Shown piece after piece: positions 1 to 11,415 of a stretch of DNA of 64,000 nucleotides. The stretch spans positions 1 to 64,000 of the forward strand of contig JAWHQI010000327.1 of NCBI GenBank assembly GCA_033032865.1, read 5' to 3'. Made by a program: the position numbers and the translations under genes. Source of the stretch: Dactylorhiza incarnata. Lineage: Eukaryota; Streptophyta; Magnoliopsida; Asparagales; Orchidaceae. The notes beneath the pieces are model-generated. The model saw only the letters and a list, made by a program, of their open reading frames with translations. It searched no databases and was not told the DNA's origin. Position 1 is the stretch's first letter. Each line of letters starts with the position of its first letter.

Positions 1-416
1 TAATTAGTGGGTCCATTTTAAAATTGTTAGCAGCAATTGCTGGTCGAGCAATGCTGAAGTGCCAAACCTCCCCTTAGAGGTGTTGTTATAATCGTGACAA
101 TCATACGTGGTGGTGCTGGCGGTTGGGCATTTGCTCAACCTGACCATCATTATTATTAACATATTTGGCTCAAGGATCATTCATCGCAGGATGAATAATG
201 TTAACGGTCCTAAAGTCTCTCCTGTTTCGTCTACAGGTACGCTCAATTTCAGAAATTCAACGGCAATAATTCTACTTGCCTATATCTGGACATACACGCC
301 AGTATTCAAATAGACGAATAAATTAAAACAAATAATACGAACAAACAACATGCTTGATTTCTAAGTACTAAGGTTTCACAAATATTGTGAGAAATAAAAC
401 ACTAAATTAGCGTGCC

Positions 417-434
417 TCCCCGGCAACGGCGCCA
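417..434 (-). other. Primer binding site, tRNA-Asp type
   Basis: The minus strand reads TGGCGCCGTTGCCGGGGA, complementary to the 3' end of plant tRNA-Asp. It lies six bases inside the LTR edge at 441 and fixes the element as minus strand. Confidence 0.85.
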
Positions 435-440
435 AAAACT

Positions 441-1604
441 TGGTACGCCCGCAAAAGGTGTATATAAATACGCAAGTGCAGTGTTCGTACAAGTAATAAA
501 ATGATGAAAAAGTGATGGTTCCCACGAGGAAGTGCTTAACTTAGCGCTCACAAATATTAATTCTGCCTTTTCTCTAAATTCAAGCAAGTAATAATGATTG
601 ATAGAGAACTTAAATAGTGCAAAATAAAACAACTACAATTTTAGTTACGGTTACTTAAATTACTTTTACTTCACTTGGAAAGATAGTCCTCACATGTGAT
701 TTTCCCTTGCTATGAAGATAACTAATAAAAAATGATAATTCATGAAGTATTAACGATTCTCTTGCAACGATTCTAAATTGGATAACTTCATCTCTCGATC
801 TCCATTATTCTTTTATTTCAAATCCTCTAGTCGTCTCCAACTTAGATGAAATTAAAATAACATGAAGTGCTAGAATCACGGTTGCTAATTCAAGAGGAGA
901 TCTCTCTCTCTCTTGGTTATATTAAGATTTATGATGCACTTTCAACGCTCCTCTCTCGAATCTCGCGATGAAGTATAAATACGAAAGTTTGGTAAAAACT
1001 ACACGACTCCTCTCTCGAATATCGGCGTGCGAATAAACGTTCATCTAGCCCGACTCATCTCTCGATTTTTGCCAAGCACTTTAAAGATGAAACTTAAACC
1101 AAAATCCCAAGAAAAGATCATAAATTTAATAAAGATCAACGTCAATACATTCACAAATTATAAATGAAAATCAAGTCATCATCACAACTAAGGTACTTCA
1201 CACATGCAAGACTTAGAAAATTAGTTCATGAAGGAAGAGAGGAGTAGCAAACCAAAGTAGATCTTACTAGACATGATTAAGGAAATCAAAAACGCTGTAG
1301 GAATGTTGGTAGACTCAGATCCTTCTCCTTCGTGATGATCCACACTCTCCTTTCTCCAAGCCCTAGCCGAAATCCTTAAGAGCCTGAAGACCTCCAAAGT
1401 TCTCTCCTTTCTTTCCACCGTTTCTCCCCAAGAATAATCCCTTTTAGTGCTGTAATTTCGTGCTCTTAACTTCCATTCCAATCTGAAGTGATGCCTCCTT
1501 TTGGAAATACACGTAGGCGCCTTTTTAAAATTCAAAATCTGAATTTCGCCGCCACGTTACAACCTGCTAATTTTAGGCTTTGCAACATAATTTCTGCATC
1601 AACA
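441..1604 (-). repeat. LTR of the Athila-type element
   Basis: Begins TGGTACGCCC next to the PBS; the outer end is placed at a CATCAACA, giving TGTTGATG on the minus strand. The interior is AT-rich with recurring CTCTCTCGA motifs at about 900-1080. Short open frames here, such as 1221-1535 on the minus strand, match no known protein. The length of about 1.16 kb is reasonable for an Athila LTR, but the right boundary is inferred. Confidence 0.55.
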
Positions 1605-2424
1605 ATAAATGATCCTTTGCTTCCCCAACTTGAATCATTTGACCAATCTTAGATAGAAAACCATGGAAAATGACCGACAATCAGTCCAACATTGATTAAT
1701 AAGATATTTAAACATATTTCTATAATTGGGGATTATTCTCCTCTTTTTAATGAAAATTAGAATAAAATAAGTAGTGAAATAACTTCCTTTTGGGAAGTTA
1801 TCAATTATCAAGCTCAACTAGAGGAGATGGACGTGCAAGTTCACAGCAAGAGTGTTTTTGGCCAGTAAGGTCGACAAGCTCCCAAGCCATTCACGCAATC
1901 GGCGAACTCAATTGGAGGAGGTGGATTTAGTAATTTTACATACTACGGCTCTGCTAGGTCTTCTAGTTGTCCTTTACCCCAGCTCATGGTCTGCATCGAA
2001 TCGATGAAACGTAGCGAGTACCCTAGGGGAGGCAATCAATGTGCAGGGGGGGGGGGGGGGTTGATCTCGACCGACAAGACAGATTCTTGGATTTTAAGAC
2101 ATATATGGACCCAAGGGTATGATCACTTGCTCATGCGGCTAGCACTTTTCAAGGGATAGGGGTCACATCCACCTATGATTGCTTCAAAGGCGTATTATCT
2201 GACATGAGAGGTTATACTGTGCCAACCGGGATAAGTAACCAACATGCAATGACAGAAATGATCTCGACCGACAATGAAGATGCATGGATTTAGAGACATC
2301 GCGCGGGGGCCGGTGGTCACCTCACTTATGACAGGGATTATCATTTGCAGGAGAAACACAGACTTGTCATGGGCCATAAGAAGATATATATAATATATAT
2401 TACCTATGTATGTAAATACGAATG
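1605..2424. other. Unassigned intergenic DNA with a G15 tract and a diverged direct repeat
   Basis: No gene is recognised. There are 15 Gs at 2046-2060. Two diverged blocks at about 2061-2102 and 2259-2300 share ATCTCGACCGACAA and GACAT, suggesting an old repeat with about 198-bp spacing. A TA-rich stretch at 2383-2402 leads into the next repeat. This may be an old transposon remnant. Confidence 0.4.
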
Positions 2425-2661
2425 AGATACATTGGATGCTTATTGATATACAAGTTGCCCATCTAAATCATCACCCTTCCTGGATCACACCGTTGCACTG
2501 AGTATGTGTGGGTAAAAATCTTCTCCTACGAGACATGCTCCAAGATCGTCTCCCTGTTTCATCAATATTGAGCCGCCGCCTATTGGGGAACAAGTGTTGA
2601 GACACATCTGGAGCTACCTATTTGATGGAATTCTCTTGCGCGCGCGCTCGAGGTTGATCAT
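2425..2661. repeat. Local repeat, copy A (upstream of the Sirevirus)
   Basis: This block, from about CATTGGATGCTTA to GTTGATCAT, is clearly homologous to 31418-31650 and partly to 31722-31976. It ends exactly where the Sirevirus left LTR begins, so the element appears to have inserted into one unit of an existing repeat cluster. No protein family is recognised. Confidence 0.75.
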
Positions 2662-3990
2662 TGTTGGGAAAAATCCCTTTATGATTTGATATATCAGGTT
2701 ATCAAAGTGATATAAGTTAGATGTCTGTATGTATAAATGATATCTTGTCTTAAGTATAAGTTCATAGTCATTCAAAGAAGTCAGACGAAGACTCGGTGCA
2801 CTTGGAAATCTGATTAAAGCCAAGTAATAATATGTGTTTTAAGAGGATGTCGACATAAGTCGAGAGTTTACTCTGTGCTTCGACTAGTAGTCGACACATG
2901 AAGACAAGTTGTTATACTTATGCCGAGAACTCTTATAAAGGAAAATGAAGACAGAGCATAAGTATGTCCACATACATTGAGATCTCTTTTCTTCTATATC
3001 TCGCACATATGTCGACTAGTTGACTCAAAAGAAACCTTACGCCGACTTTCCTACAGAACAGTTTTAAATGCAAATCAAGCAGATTAAGGCAAGGATCAAG
3101 ATCTAATTATGACCGTTAATGATCCAATTAAGAAATACTTTTATTCTAATTGGGTTAGATACGACAAGGAATAATATACTAGCAACAAATCTATATATAC
3201 TAAAGGAAAGACAAGAGGTGGAGATTAGTATTTGGTGGATATTTCAAAAAATCTCTCTCGTCTCCTTCTTCCTCTCCAGCCAGAAATCTTCTTAGAACAA
3301 CACTAGCGACAAGATCATCTTCTCTCAGATCTGAAGGCTCCTCTCTCAACGGTTCTACATTTCTTCTTCAGGATCCTCTCCAACCAGATTCAAACTTCTC
3401 TCTATTGAATCTCAATATCATCTTAGGGGGAATTATTGTTGTTGTTATCTTCTACATCAAGAATCCACACAGTGCTTATAAGAACCAAAATCCACAAAGC
3501 TTGCTGAAAAGGATTACATTATTGAAACAAAAATTCAACCACAACCCACTGATAGAGTATTGAGAATCCCTCTCTAAAGGATTCAGTGGTTTTGAGTCTT
3601 CTTATCAAAATGTTCATTGGTTCTGTGAATCTTTCTTATCAGAAGATTAGGGTTTAGAAAGACCTTATCAACATTTCTATTGATTCTAGGAATCTTTCTT
3701 ATCAAAAGATTTAGTTGTAATTGGTTCTAAGAGTCTCCTTATCAAAAGACTCATCACTGATTAGTGGATATCATGCAAAGGGACAGAAGAGTGGAGTACC
3801 CAAACATTTTGGGAACCACTATAAATCTGTGTCTTCTGGTTGCTTAATTTTCTGTGAATAATTTATTATTTTACTTTCACTATATTAGAATAAAACTTTG
3901 TGGCATGTACTATGATTAATTGTGTAAATCATTTTTAAAACTCTATTCACCTCCTCTAGAGTAATTCTTGTATGCGGTTATTCACTTTCA
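2662..3990 (+). repeat. 5' LTR of the Sirevirus-type element
   Basis: Starts TGTTGGGAAAAATCC and ends TTCACTTTCA just before the PBS; 1329 bp. It aligns with the split right LTR throughout, including the motif GTCGACTAGTAGTCGAC-like region near 2880-2900. CTATATATACTAAAGG at about 3190-3206 is a plausible TATA region. Confidence 0.85.
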
Positions 3991-3991
3991 A

Positions 3992-4003
3992 TGGTATCAG
4001 AGC
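3992..4003 (+). other. Primer binding site, tRNA-iMet type
   Basis: TGGTATCAGAGC one base after the LTR end; this is the standard initiator-Met primer site of plant Copia elements. Confidence 0.9.
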
Positions 4004-4119
4004 GAGGTTAATCATTAAGATGTTAACACATTGATTAATCAAGATCCAAGTCAAGAATTACTTGTGTGAATATATTACACAATTATTAGTTCTACATTGA
4101 TAAGAGATTATGCAACCAT

Positions 4120-5141
4120 TAGACCTCCTGTATATAATTTATATAAATTTACTTTATGGAAATCTAGAATAATGTTATATATGAATTCTATTGATAAGGA
4201 TATTTTGATTCAATTCTTACATGATTTACTACTCCAATAAGGACAAATGAAGATGGTCAAGTTGTCCAAGTTGAAGAAGCAGAAAAGATAGCAAGTTCAT
4301 GTAAAGACAAGGTCTTGAACTTTCTGGTATCCACCATGCCTGATGACATATTCTAGAAGGTTGTTGATTGTCAATCAGTCAAGAAAATATGCGACTCATT
4401 AACTAAAATGGTAAAAAGTTCTTCAAATGGAAGAAAAGATAAGAGATCTTCCCTGATATCTCAATATGACAACTTTAAGAAAAGCCCTGCGTAATTAGTG
4501 GATGATATGTACTCCAGATTTAGCGTAATAGTCAGTGAACTAAAGAGCTTGATGAAGAGATTTCTATAACATAAATCAATGATAAACTTCTTATGTGCTT
4601 CCCCAGCTCATGAGATCCTAATATTTGGTTCATCAGAGAGGCTAGATATCCCAAAGGGATCAACACAAATTCTCTCTTAGGAAAATCAAACCCTATAAGA
4701 TGCTTCTCAAGACAAGGGATGTGGGTGAAGCAAAGGAGAAGACTTCATCTTACTCCAAAGAGAAGACAATTGCATTGAAGGCTGCTGATGGAGAAAGTTC
4801 AACAGTAGATAATGAACTTATGAGCCTATTGGCAAGAAGGTTCAAGAGATGGATCAAGTCAGAAGACTTTAGAAGAAAAGAAAGGAGTCATTCAAAGGCA
4901 AGGTATTATAAAACACATGCTAAAGAAGTTATATGTTTTACATGCAGGAAGTTAAACCATATTGCTCCAGATTGCCCAGATAACCCAAGAACAAAGTTCA
5001 GAAAAAGAGAAGGATCGGAAGAAAAACAATGATCCTAAGAAGAAATACAAGAAGAAGGGCAAAAGATTCATTGCTGAGACATGGAGTGAGGCTGATGATG
5101 AAAGCTCTTCCAGGCCCAGCTCAGATGATGAAGAGAGCAAG
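4120..5141 (+). pseudogene. Sirevirus gag, 5' part, broken and interrupted
   Basis: Gag packages element RNA in cytoplasmic particles. Seen: from about 4120 a frame reads through FTLWKSRIMLYMNSIDKD, the usual N-terminal region of Copia gag, before a stop near 4236. Later frames hold the zinc knuckle C-x2-C-x4-H-x4-C at 4934-4975 (CFTC, then H and C). A Lys-rich stretch and an acidic Ser/Glu/Asp run follow up to 5144, as is common before the protease in Sireviruses. Several stops and frame changes lie between these blocks. The gene is cut at 5141 by the 5142-10133 element and resumes after 10138. Confidence 0.75.
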
Positions 5142-6250
5142 TGACGCAGGACGAATCTATAGGCTGGCAGATAATGGGCGACCTAACCCTACATGTTATG
5201 CAAAGCCCGACGGATTAGTCACAAATTAGATAATAAATAATAACAACATTCCACACAGATAATTCAAGAAAAGACAGAATATTTTATTAGGGCGAAAACA
5301 AGCTTAGGCTTTCCTCCGCGTGGAGGGCCAAAGCAAGAGCGCGCGGCGAATAACTCCTTCCTGCAGTTAGAGAGTAATCTAGACACAAATAACTAGAATA
5401 AAATGAACTTCCAAACAACCATAAGATTACCACAATGCAACAATGTTTTAACACCTTTAACCAATACAAAACATATCACAATTCTGAAATAAATCTAGGG
5501 CTGCAGCGATTTAAATTAAATCTGAAGTTTGGAAGAGATTTTGGTGTTCCGAGTGGTGGTAGACTGATTCGGGTAAGGGAGAGTCGAGTGGGAGATGATA
5601 GGTGGCTGGATCGGGGTTGTAAGATGTTGGATCTGGACTAAAATGTCCAGATCTGGGCAGAGCTGAAGTATTCACAGAGATCTGGACAGATCTAGGCGTT
5701 GGGACTGTTGGCGGGATGGGAAAGAGACGGAGGGGGTGATGTGGGTGACTGGTGGGCAGAAGGGAGGTGGGCGGCTGAGGGCTGGTAGCTGGGAGAAGTG
5801 CTGCTGTGGACTGGCGGCAAGGAGGAGGGCTGCTTGGGGAAGGCGAATGTATGTAGGGAGAGGAGAACAAAGAGAAAAAAAGATAACTTACCCAAGGAGT
5901 CGTCACTAAGGGGCTCCACGGAGTCGGCACCGCGGAGGAGATCACCGGAATGAAGGAAGAAGAGTCTTCACACATTCATCAATAAAATTCCTACAGCCCT
6001 AAGACCTCTATATATAAGAAAACAACATTAGGGCAACCAGAATCGACGGCTATGATCGGCCGGCGGTTCCGATGTCATAACTACATGAAATAATAACCGA
6101 AAATTACAAAAATATATATGAAATCGACTCGCAACACGAATCTGAACGCATCCACGAAGTCGGATCGTCGATCCGGGCACTCCATATATGGTAAGTCTCC
6201 AAATCAGCCCTGAATGGGCCCAAGCTCGTCTTCGCCTATGCTCCGCATCA
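5142..6250 (-). repeat. 3' LTR (left copy) of the pol-less Gypsy element
   Basis: TGACGCAGGACG to CTCCGCATCA, 1109 bp. On the minus strand a TATA-like TTATATATAGAG lies at 6006-6017. It differs from the right copy by few changes by eye, for example CTGGCAGATAATGGGC against CGGCGGATAATCCGC near the outer end, so the insertion is fairly young. Confidence 0.92.
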
Positions 6251-6476
6251 ATCTCCCTGGCTTGAAAGAATTCATCTCCCGATGAATAGGGGTCAGAATT
6301 CTCTCGCCGTATGCCGGGTAACAACTCGAAGAGGCCGCCAGAGGTCGTCCAAGTGTCCGTCGCTGAAAAGTGGCATCTCCAATCAACACCTCCGGACTGA
6401 AAGGCTTCCATCCCCGATGAGTGGAGACGGACGTACTGAAGTCGAAGCCCGGGGGCGAATCGATCAAGCTCATCTC

Positions 6477-7316
6477 TCAACATACTGTAGAAGGATCCGG
6501 TGGGATCTGAGGTGCCAATGGTGAAGCCATTGGGGACAACGTCCCGGGTAAGTAAAGGTCAGAGGTGGGCTGAGAGTGGGGTAATGAATGTGGTGTCAAT
6601 GGTTCGGGTGTAGACTGAGTGGTGGGTGGTAAAAACTGTGGTAAAGGCTCAGGAGGGCCGCCAAGATGTGGGCCTAAATACTCGTGAAGTGCAAAGTATG
6701 GCGTCAGGTCCTCGACATTGAATACAGAATGGGTACCCATGCTCGCGGGGATGTTCAAATCATAAGCATTTGTCCCGATGCGTCTCAGGACTGAGTAGGG
6801 ACCCATTCGCCTAACGCTCAAGCTTTTAGCAAGCCTCGCACGGAACCTCACAACGCAGATTCTCACCATCACCTGCTCGCCTTCATGAAGTACATGCACT
6901 TGCCAATGAACATCCGCATGTGATTTACAATATTTATTACCAATATGGATTATTCGTCGGACCGACTTATGACACACATGCAAACGATGAACAGACAACA
7001 CAACTGACTCATGCAGATGATGAAGAAACGACTCAACATACTCATGCAAATGAGTCATGACCGACACAACATGCTTTCTATGGGAAAATCTAATAATGAC
7101 CTGGAAATCTATCGCAGGAGGTGGCCTATCAGGAGGCTCTCTCGGGGGAGTGTAGAAAAACTCATCCAGCGTACGACGAGTGTTCAGATGATCGCGTGAG
7201 ACATCTATACTCAAATGCGAGCTCGTAAAGATCCAAGTGTCTCTCAGTGAACGTGGCAAATCAGGGGGCTCACCAGGAGTTTGTGTAAGAAAAGTCATCA
7301 CGAATGCGACGACCAC
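6477..7316 (-). pseudogene. Truncated Gypsy integrase C-terminal region (pol remnant)
   Basis: The 279-residue frame has at about residues 95-225 a recognisable integrase tail: Lys/His-rich segment, HADVHWQVHVLHEGEQVMVRI, then GPYSVLRRIGTNAYDLN and FNVEDLTPY. The last two are the GPY/F-type module and the conserved end of Gypsy integrases. The first 90 residues and the Pro-rich tail match nothing certain. The HHCC finger, the DDE core and a chromodomain are missing. It directly follows the gag remnant on the minus strand, so the junction marks the deletion of pol. An intact enzyme is not encoded. Confidence 0.75.
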
Positions 7317-7419
7317 CTGAATGAGAATCGTGTATACCGACTAAAAAACGTGACTCTCGAGTGCGGTGCGTGCCCCCGAAAAGAAAAAGCTCGTCTGGTG
7401 GTTCAGCAGGCGGTGCATC

Positions 7420-8247
7420 CTAAAACTCAGTGAGAGTGCGATGTGTCAGCAGGTGGTGCCTTAAATATTGGATGCTCCTCATAATATCCATCCTCTGGGG
7501 CGGGGTCAAGGACGATAATGGAAGAGGCTTCCATAAATCGATACTCATACATGCGGGGCTCACCTGAATCCCATGCTCATCAGGATGTGGCGGATCATCC
7601 AGAGGCTCAACTGGGGGCTCGTCGTAGAACTCGTCACTAGGATCATGGTCCTCCAGATGAGTACCATCGTAAGGGTCAGTGTCCCCGTGAATGGATGAAA
7701 CAGACACTACGAGATCAACACCAGGATCAGGTCTCTCGGTCGTAATGTGACTCAGGGTAACGACAATGGGAGAGTGACATAGATCTACGCTCAAGAATGG
7801 GTCTGTGGGTGCGGTGTCAAGACGTGAGTCCATGGTAGGGGTGCTAATCAACCCATGACATGCCAGAGGTGGTGGTGTGGGTGAGGGGCACGACACCATA
7901 GGCTCAAGAGGTCGCTCAGGCTCACTCTCAGTCGAGGTCACGAGAGACGGGTCAGAATCAAGAGATAGGTCACTCACTGGGCTAAGCACCTCACTGGGGT
8001 GAGAGCAATCCGTATCAGGTATCACTTCTGCCATGTCCGACGGAACAATGGTAGGCAAAGTGGTGTCCTCGATGTGGGAGGAGCTCGTACTGCGGAGGTC
8101 AGAGTGAGGTTCCAACCGACCAGCTCTTGTGAATCTCAAAGACTGTTCGTAACGAAGGGCAAGCTGATATGTCTGCTCGAGGGACTTCGAGTTATGATAA
8201 CCACCTCCGTACGAATGTCTGATCGAAGGCCAGACCGAAATCTGCAA
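7420..8247 (-). pseudogene. Gag downstream region, acidic Ser/Pro/Asp-rich frame
   Basis: A 275-residue open frame starts in a segment related to Gypsy gag (SLEQTYQLALRYEQSLRF at residues 22-39). It then becomes rich in Ser, Pro, Asp and Glu with repeated DPSDEFYDEPPVEP-like clusters. No zinc knuckle is seen. It is offset in frame from the gag core at 8288-9022, and a stop in the sequence after VVRSDI separates the two. It is probably one ancestral gag broken by a frameshift plus a non-conserved tail. No function is claimed for the tail. Confidence 0.55.
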
Positions 8248-8287
8248 GTGGTCATGGCCGAGTCCTCTCAGATATCGCTCCTCACAA

Positions 8288-9022
8288 CTAACTCATCAAA
8301 GCGATCCCTATACTCAGCGACGGACATGGATCCTTGCTGAAGGAAAATAATTGGTCGAGCAAGCGACTCCGATACGACGAAGGCAGATACCTCTGACACA
8401 ATGTACGCTTCATGTACACCCAACTAGTGGCGCGGTGTAGACGGTCTCGCTCGCGTGTCCTCTCAACGCTAGCCCAATATTCCCTCGCCTGATCTAAAAG
8501 TCTAAGTTTCGCAAACTTGACGCGATGCTCACCGAATATCTCAAAATGGTCAAGATAATACTCCATATCCACGAGCCAATAACTGAAAGACTCGGGACTC
8601 GATGATCCGTCAAAGGAAGGGGCAGCAGTGCGAAACTGACTCTCAAGATCTCTCTCGGAACGACAATCCTCATAATAATCATTCCTAAGGTAACCGCGTC
8701 GTGTCGAAGGATCGACATGATCTGCTCGCGTGTATGGATAAGAACGACGACAACCATCATACTGATCGTCTCTAGTGTAATGGTCTCGTGTTGGTGGGTC
8801 AACACGATCGCTAAAAGTGGTGTGTTGCGATCGAGAATAATCGACGTAGTAATATGAAGATCTCCCTGACGGGGCTCTGTGAGAGCGGGGTGTTAGTGGA
8901 CTCGAGACCTCCAAAGTGTGGGGAGGAATCGTGATAGTCGTGACACCTAGACATAATGAAAAAATCATATAGACTCTACGACTGCGTATCGAAAAGTGCG
9001 CGCAACCTGGCTCTGATACCAA
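8288..9022 (-). pseudogene. Gypsy gag, N-terminal and core region
   Basis: The frame opens inside the PBS region and runs 244 residues. The first 125 residues are Arg/Tyr/Asp-rich and poorly conserved. From about residue 133 the retrotransposon gag core is seen: FDGSSSPESFSYWLVDMEYY, then FAKLRLLDQAREYWASVE and a basic helix ending in YLPSSYRSRL. Known: this fold forms the capsid of Gypsy elements. The frame ends early; gag continues in another frame to about 8100 with a stop, so the product is truncated. It is the only capsid gene of this element. Confidence 0.75.
9006..9021 (-). other. Primer binding site, tRNA-iMet, 16 bases
   Basis: The minus strand reads TGGTATCAGAGCCAGG two bases after the LTR terminus at 9024. 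This is a long, perfect initiator-Met match and proves the minus orientation. Confidence 0.93.
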
Positions 9023-9023
9023 T

Positions 9024-10133
9024 TGACGCAGGACGAATCTATAGGCGGCGGATAATCCGCGACCTAACCCTACATGCTATGCAAAGCCCGACGGATTAGT
9101 CACAAATTAGATAATAAATAATAACAACATTCCACGCAGATAATTCAAGACAAGACAGAATATTTTATTAGGGCGAAAACAAGCTTAGGCTTTCCTCCGC
9201 GTGGAGGGCCAAAGCAAGAGCGCGCGGCGAATAACTCCTTCCTGCAGTTAGAGAGTAATCTAGGCACAAATAACTAGAATAAAATGAACTTCCAAACAGG
9301 CATAAGATTACCACAATGCAACAATGTTTTAACACCTTTAACCAATACAAAACATATCACAATTCTGAAATAAATCTAGGGCTTGCAGCGATTTAAATTA
9401 AATCTGAAGTTTGGAAGAGATTTTGGTGTTCCGAGTGGTGGTGGACTGATTCCGGTAAGGGAGAGTCGAGTGGGAGATGATAGGTGGATGGATCGGGGTT
9501 GTAAGATGTTGGATCTGGACTAAAATGTCCAGATCTGGGCAGAGCTGAAGTATTCACAGATATCTGGACAGATCTAGGCGTTGGGACTGTTGGCGGGATG
9601 GGAAAGAGACGGAGGGGGTGATGTGGGTGACTGCTGGGCAGCAGGGAGGTGGGCGGCTGAGGGCTGGTGGCTGGGAGAAGTGCTGCTGTGGACTAGCGGC
9701 AAGGAGGAGGGCTGCTTGGGGAAGGCGAATGTATGTAGGGAGAGGAGAACAAAGAGAAAGAAAAGATAACTTACCCAAGGAGTCGTCACCAAGGGGCTCC
9801 ACGGAGTCGGCACCGCGGAGGAGATCACCGGAATGAAGGAAGAAGAGTCTTCACACATTCAGCAATAAAATTCCTGCAGCCCTAAGACCTCTATATATAA
9901 GAAAACAACATTAGGGCAACCGGAATCGACGGCTATGATTGGTCGGCGGTTCCGATGCCATAACTACATGAAATAATAATTGAAAATTACAAAACTATAT
10001 ATGAAATCGACTCGCAAACGAATCTGAACGCATCCACGGAGTCGGATCGTTGATCCGGGCACGCCATATATGGTAAGTCGCCAAATCAGCCCTGAATGGG
10101 CCCAAAGCTCGTCTTCGCCTATGCTCCGCATCA
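9024..10133 (-). repeat. 5' LTR (right copy) of the pol-less Gypsy element
   Basis: TGACGCAGGACG to CTCCGCATCA, 1110 bp, abutting the TSD GCAAG at 10134-10138. The minus-strand TATA-like TTATATATAGAG is at 9889-9900, so transcription would run leftward into gag. Confidence 0.92.
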
Positions 10134-10138
10134 GCAAG

Positions 10139-10403
10139 GCTAAAGAAATCTGTATGATGACTCTAGATCTTCCTGAAGAGGAAGATGAGGTAACTCTGTT
10201 TTGATAATTTTGACTTTAGTTAAGAAGATTTCAAAAATGCTTTTAAGGGCTTCTTCCAAGACTAATTGGCGGCAAAAATCCTAAGGTAATATTTGATTCA
10301 ATTCTTACAGGATATACCCATTATATATTTTTGATCATAAAGTAAAGCGGGTCCTAAGGTAATATTTGAGGACTCCAGCTATGGTTAGACCCATGGGTAT
10401 GTA
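10139..10403 (+). pseudogene. Sirevirus gag end and protease region, decayed
   Basis: Directly after the TSD the Sirevirus gag frame resumes with an acidic LDLPEEEDE stretch. The next 200 bp should hold the start of the aspartic protease, but no D-S/T-G active site can be read in any frame, so it is deleted or mutated. Confidence 0.5.
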
Positions 10404-11415
10404 GTGATCAAGGTTGGTGCAATTACATTTGACAAAGTTACTTATGTGGAAGGGTTGAAACACAATCTTATTAACATAAGTCAGCTATGTGATAAAAGAT
10501 ATCAGGTAATCTTTACTCACACTCAATGTCAAATAGTTTACCCAGTAATAAGTAATATAGTTCTTATTAGTATAGGAAAAGAAAATGTTTATTTAATAAA
10601 TTTCTCCCTAATCATAATGAAATCTGCTTGTCTAACTCGTGTTAGCAATGTTGTTGAGTGGTAGAAAAGAATTGAACATCTTAGTCTTAAAACTGTGTTC
10701 AAACTTTGCAAGGATAACCTTGTAAGAGGACCGCCACAAGGTAGATTTGTTAAGAAAAAGCCTTTTAGAGCTTACCAATTTGGTAAACAAATAAGTGTTT
10801 TATTTAAATATATCAATAAAAATGATTCTTCTAGGATTCTATATCTTCTACATATGGATCTATTTGGACAATATTGTTGTCCATATCTTAGGAGACAAGT
10901 CTTATTCACTGGTTATTGTGGATGATTTTTCTAGATTCACTTGAGTGTTCTTTCTGAGAACTAAGTTTAAAACTTTCAAAATTCTCTCAAATTTTCTTAG
11001 ACAGATTCAAAATGAACTGAATACTTCAATTTTTATGATCACGAGTGATCATGACACTGAGTTTGAGTCTCATAGGATATGTGAATTTTGTGAGAATGAA
11101 GGAATCAGAAATAACTTCTCAACTCCTAGAGCTCCATAATAAAATAGAGTTGATGAAAGAAAGAATAGAACTCTGATAGAATCAGGTAGAATATTATTGG
11201 TCGAGGCTAACTTGCATATATACTTTTGGGCAGATGCAATTAACACATCCAACTGTGTTCTCAATAGAAGTCTCATTTACAAGACTAAGAGTAAGACTCT
11301 TTATGAGCTATTGAAGGGCAAAACTCCAAATGTATCCTATTTTAAGATATTTAGATGCATTTGCTATATTCAATACAATGGTAAAAATCACCTTGCCAAA
11401 TTTGACAGAAGGTAA
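10404..11415 (+). pseudogene. Copia protease tail, pre-integrase and integrase fragments
   Basis: Three successive open pieces (10404-10664, 10695-10925, 10945-11139) and a fourth (11197-11415) read as one Sirevirus pol segment. VTYVEGLKHNLINISQLCDK is the protease/pre-integrase junction. KLCKDNLVRGPP and LLHMDLFGQ lead into the integrase core. ITSDHDTEFES carries the second catalytic Asp. ERKNRTLIES carries the Glu region, and YFWADAINTSNCVLNRSLI the conserved tail. The expected zinc-finger cysteines near 10760 read FRAYQFGKQ, so both appear lost. Stops at about 10662, 10923, 10942 and 11137 break the frame. It is non-functional. Confidence 0.8.

Larger units (their letters stand above)
1..1604 (-). 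mobile_element. Athila-type Ty3/Gypsy LTR retrotransposon, 5' end only
   Basis: Seen: a tRNA-Asp primer binding site on the minus strand directly inside a TG-bounded block, with about 400 bp of AT-rich leader continuing off the left edge. Reading the minus strand, the order is LTR, PBS, leader, as for the 5' end of an element whose coding part lies outside the window. Known: tRNA-Asp priming with the TGGCGCCGTTGCCGGGGA signature is typical of plant Athila elements. No gag or pol reading frame is visible in 1-416. The outer LTR boundary is approximate because the partner LTR is not in the window. Confidence 0.7.
5142..10133 (-). mobile_element. Non-autonomous Ty3/Gypsy LTR element lacking most of pol
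   Basis: Seen: two nearly identical 1.1-kb LTRs, a perfect 5-bp target duplication GCAAG (5137-5141 and 10134-10138), a 16-base iMet PBS at 9006-9021 and a purine tract at 6251-6262, all fitting a minus-strand element. The 2.77-kb interior encodes a Gypsy gag and, near the 3' LTR, only the C-terminal part of an integrase. Protease, RT, RNase H and the integrase catalytic core are absent. It must have moved with enzymes supplied in trans, or lost pol after insertion. It inserted into gag of the Sirevirus-type element. Confidence 0.9.

Noticed and set aside
7011..8340. Plus-strand frames at 7011-7199 and 7999-8340
   Set aside because: They overlap minus-strand gag and integrase remnants and show no family motif.
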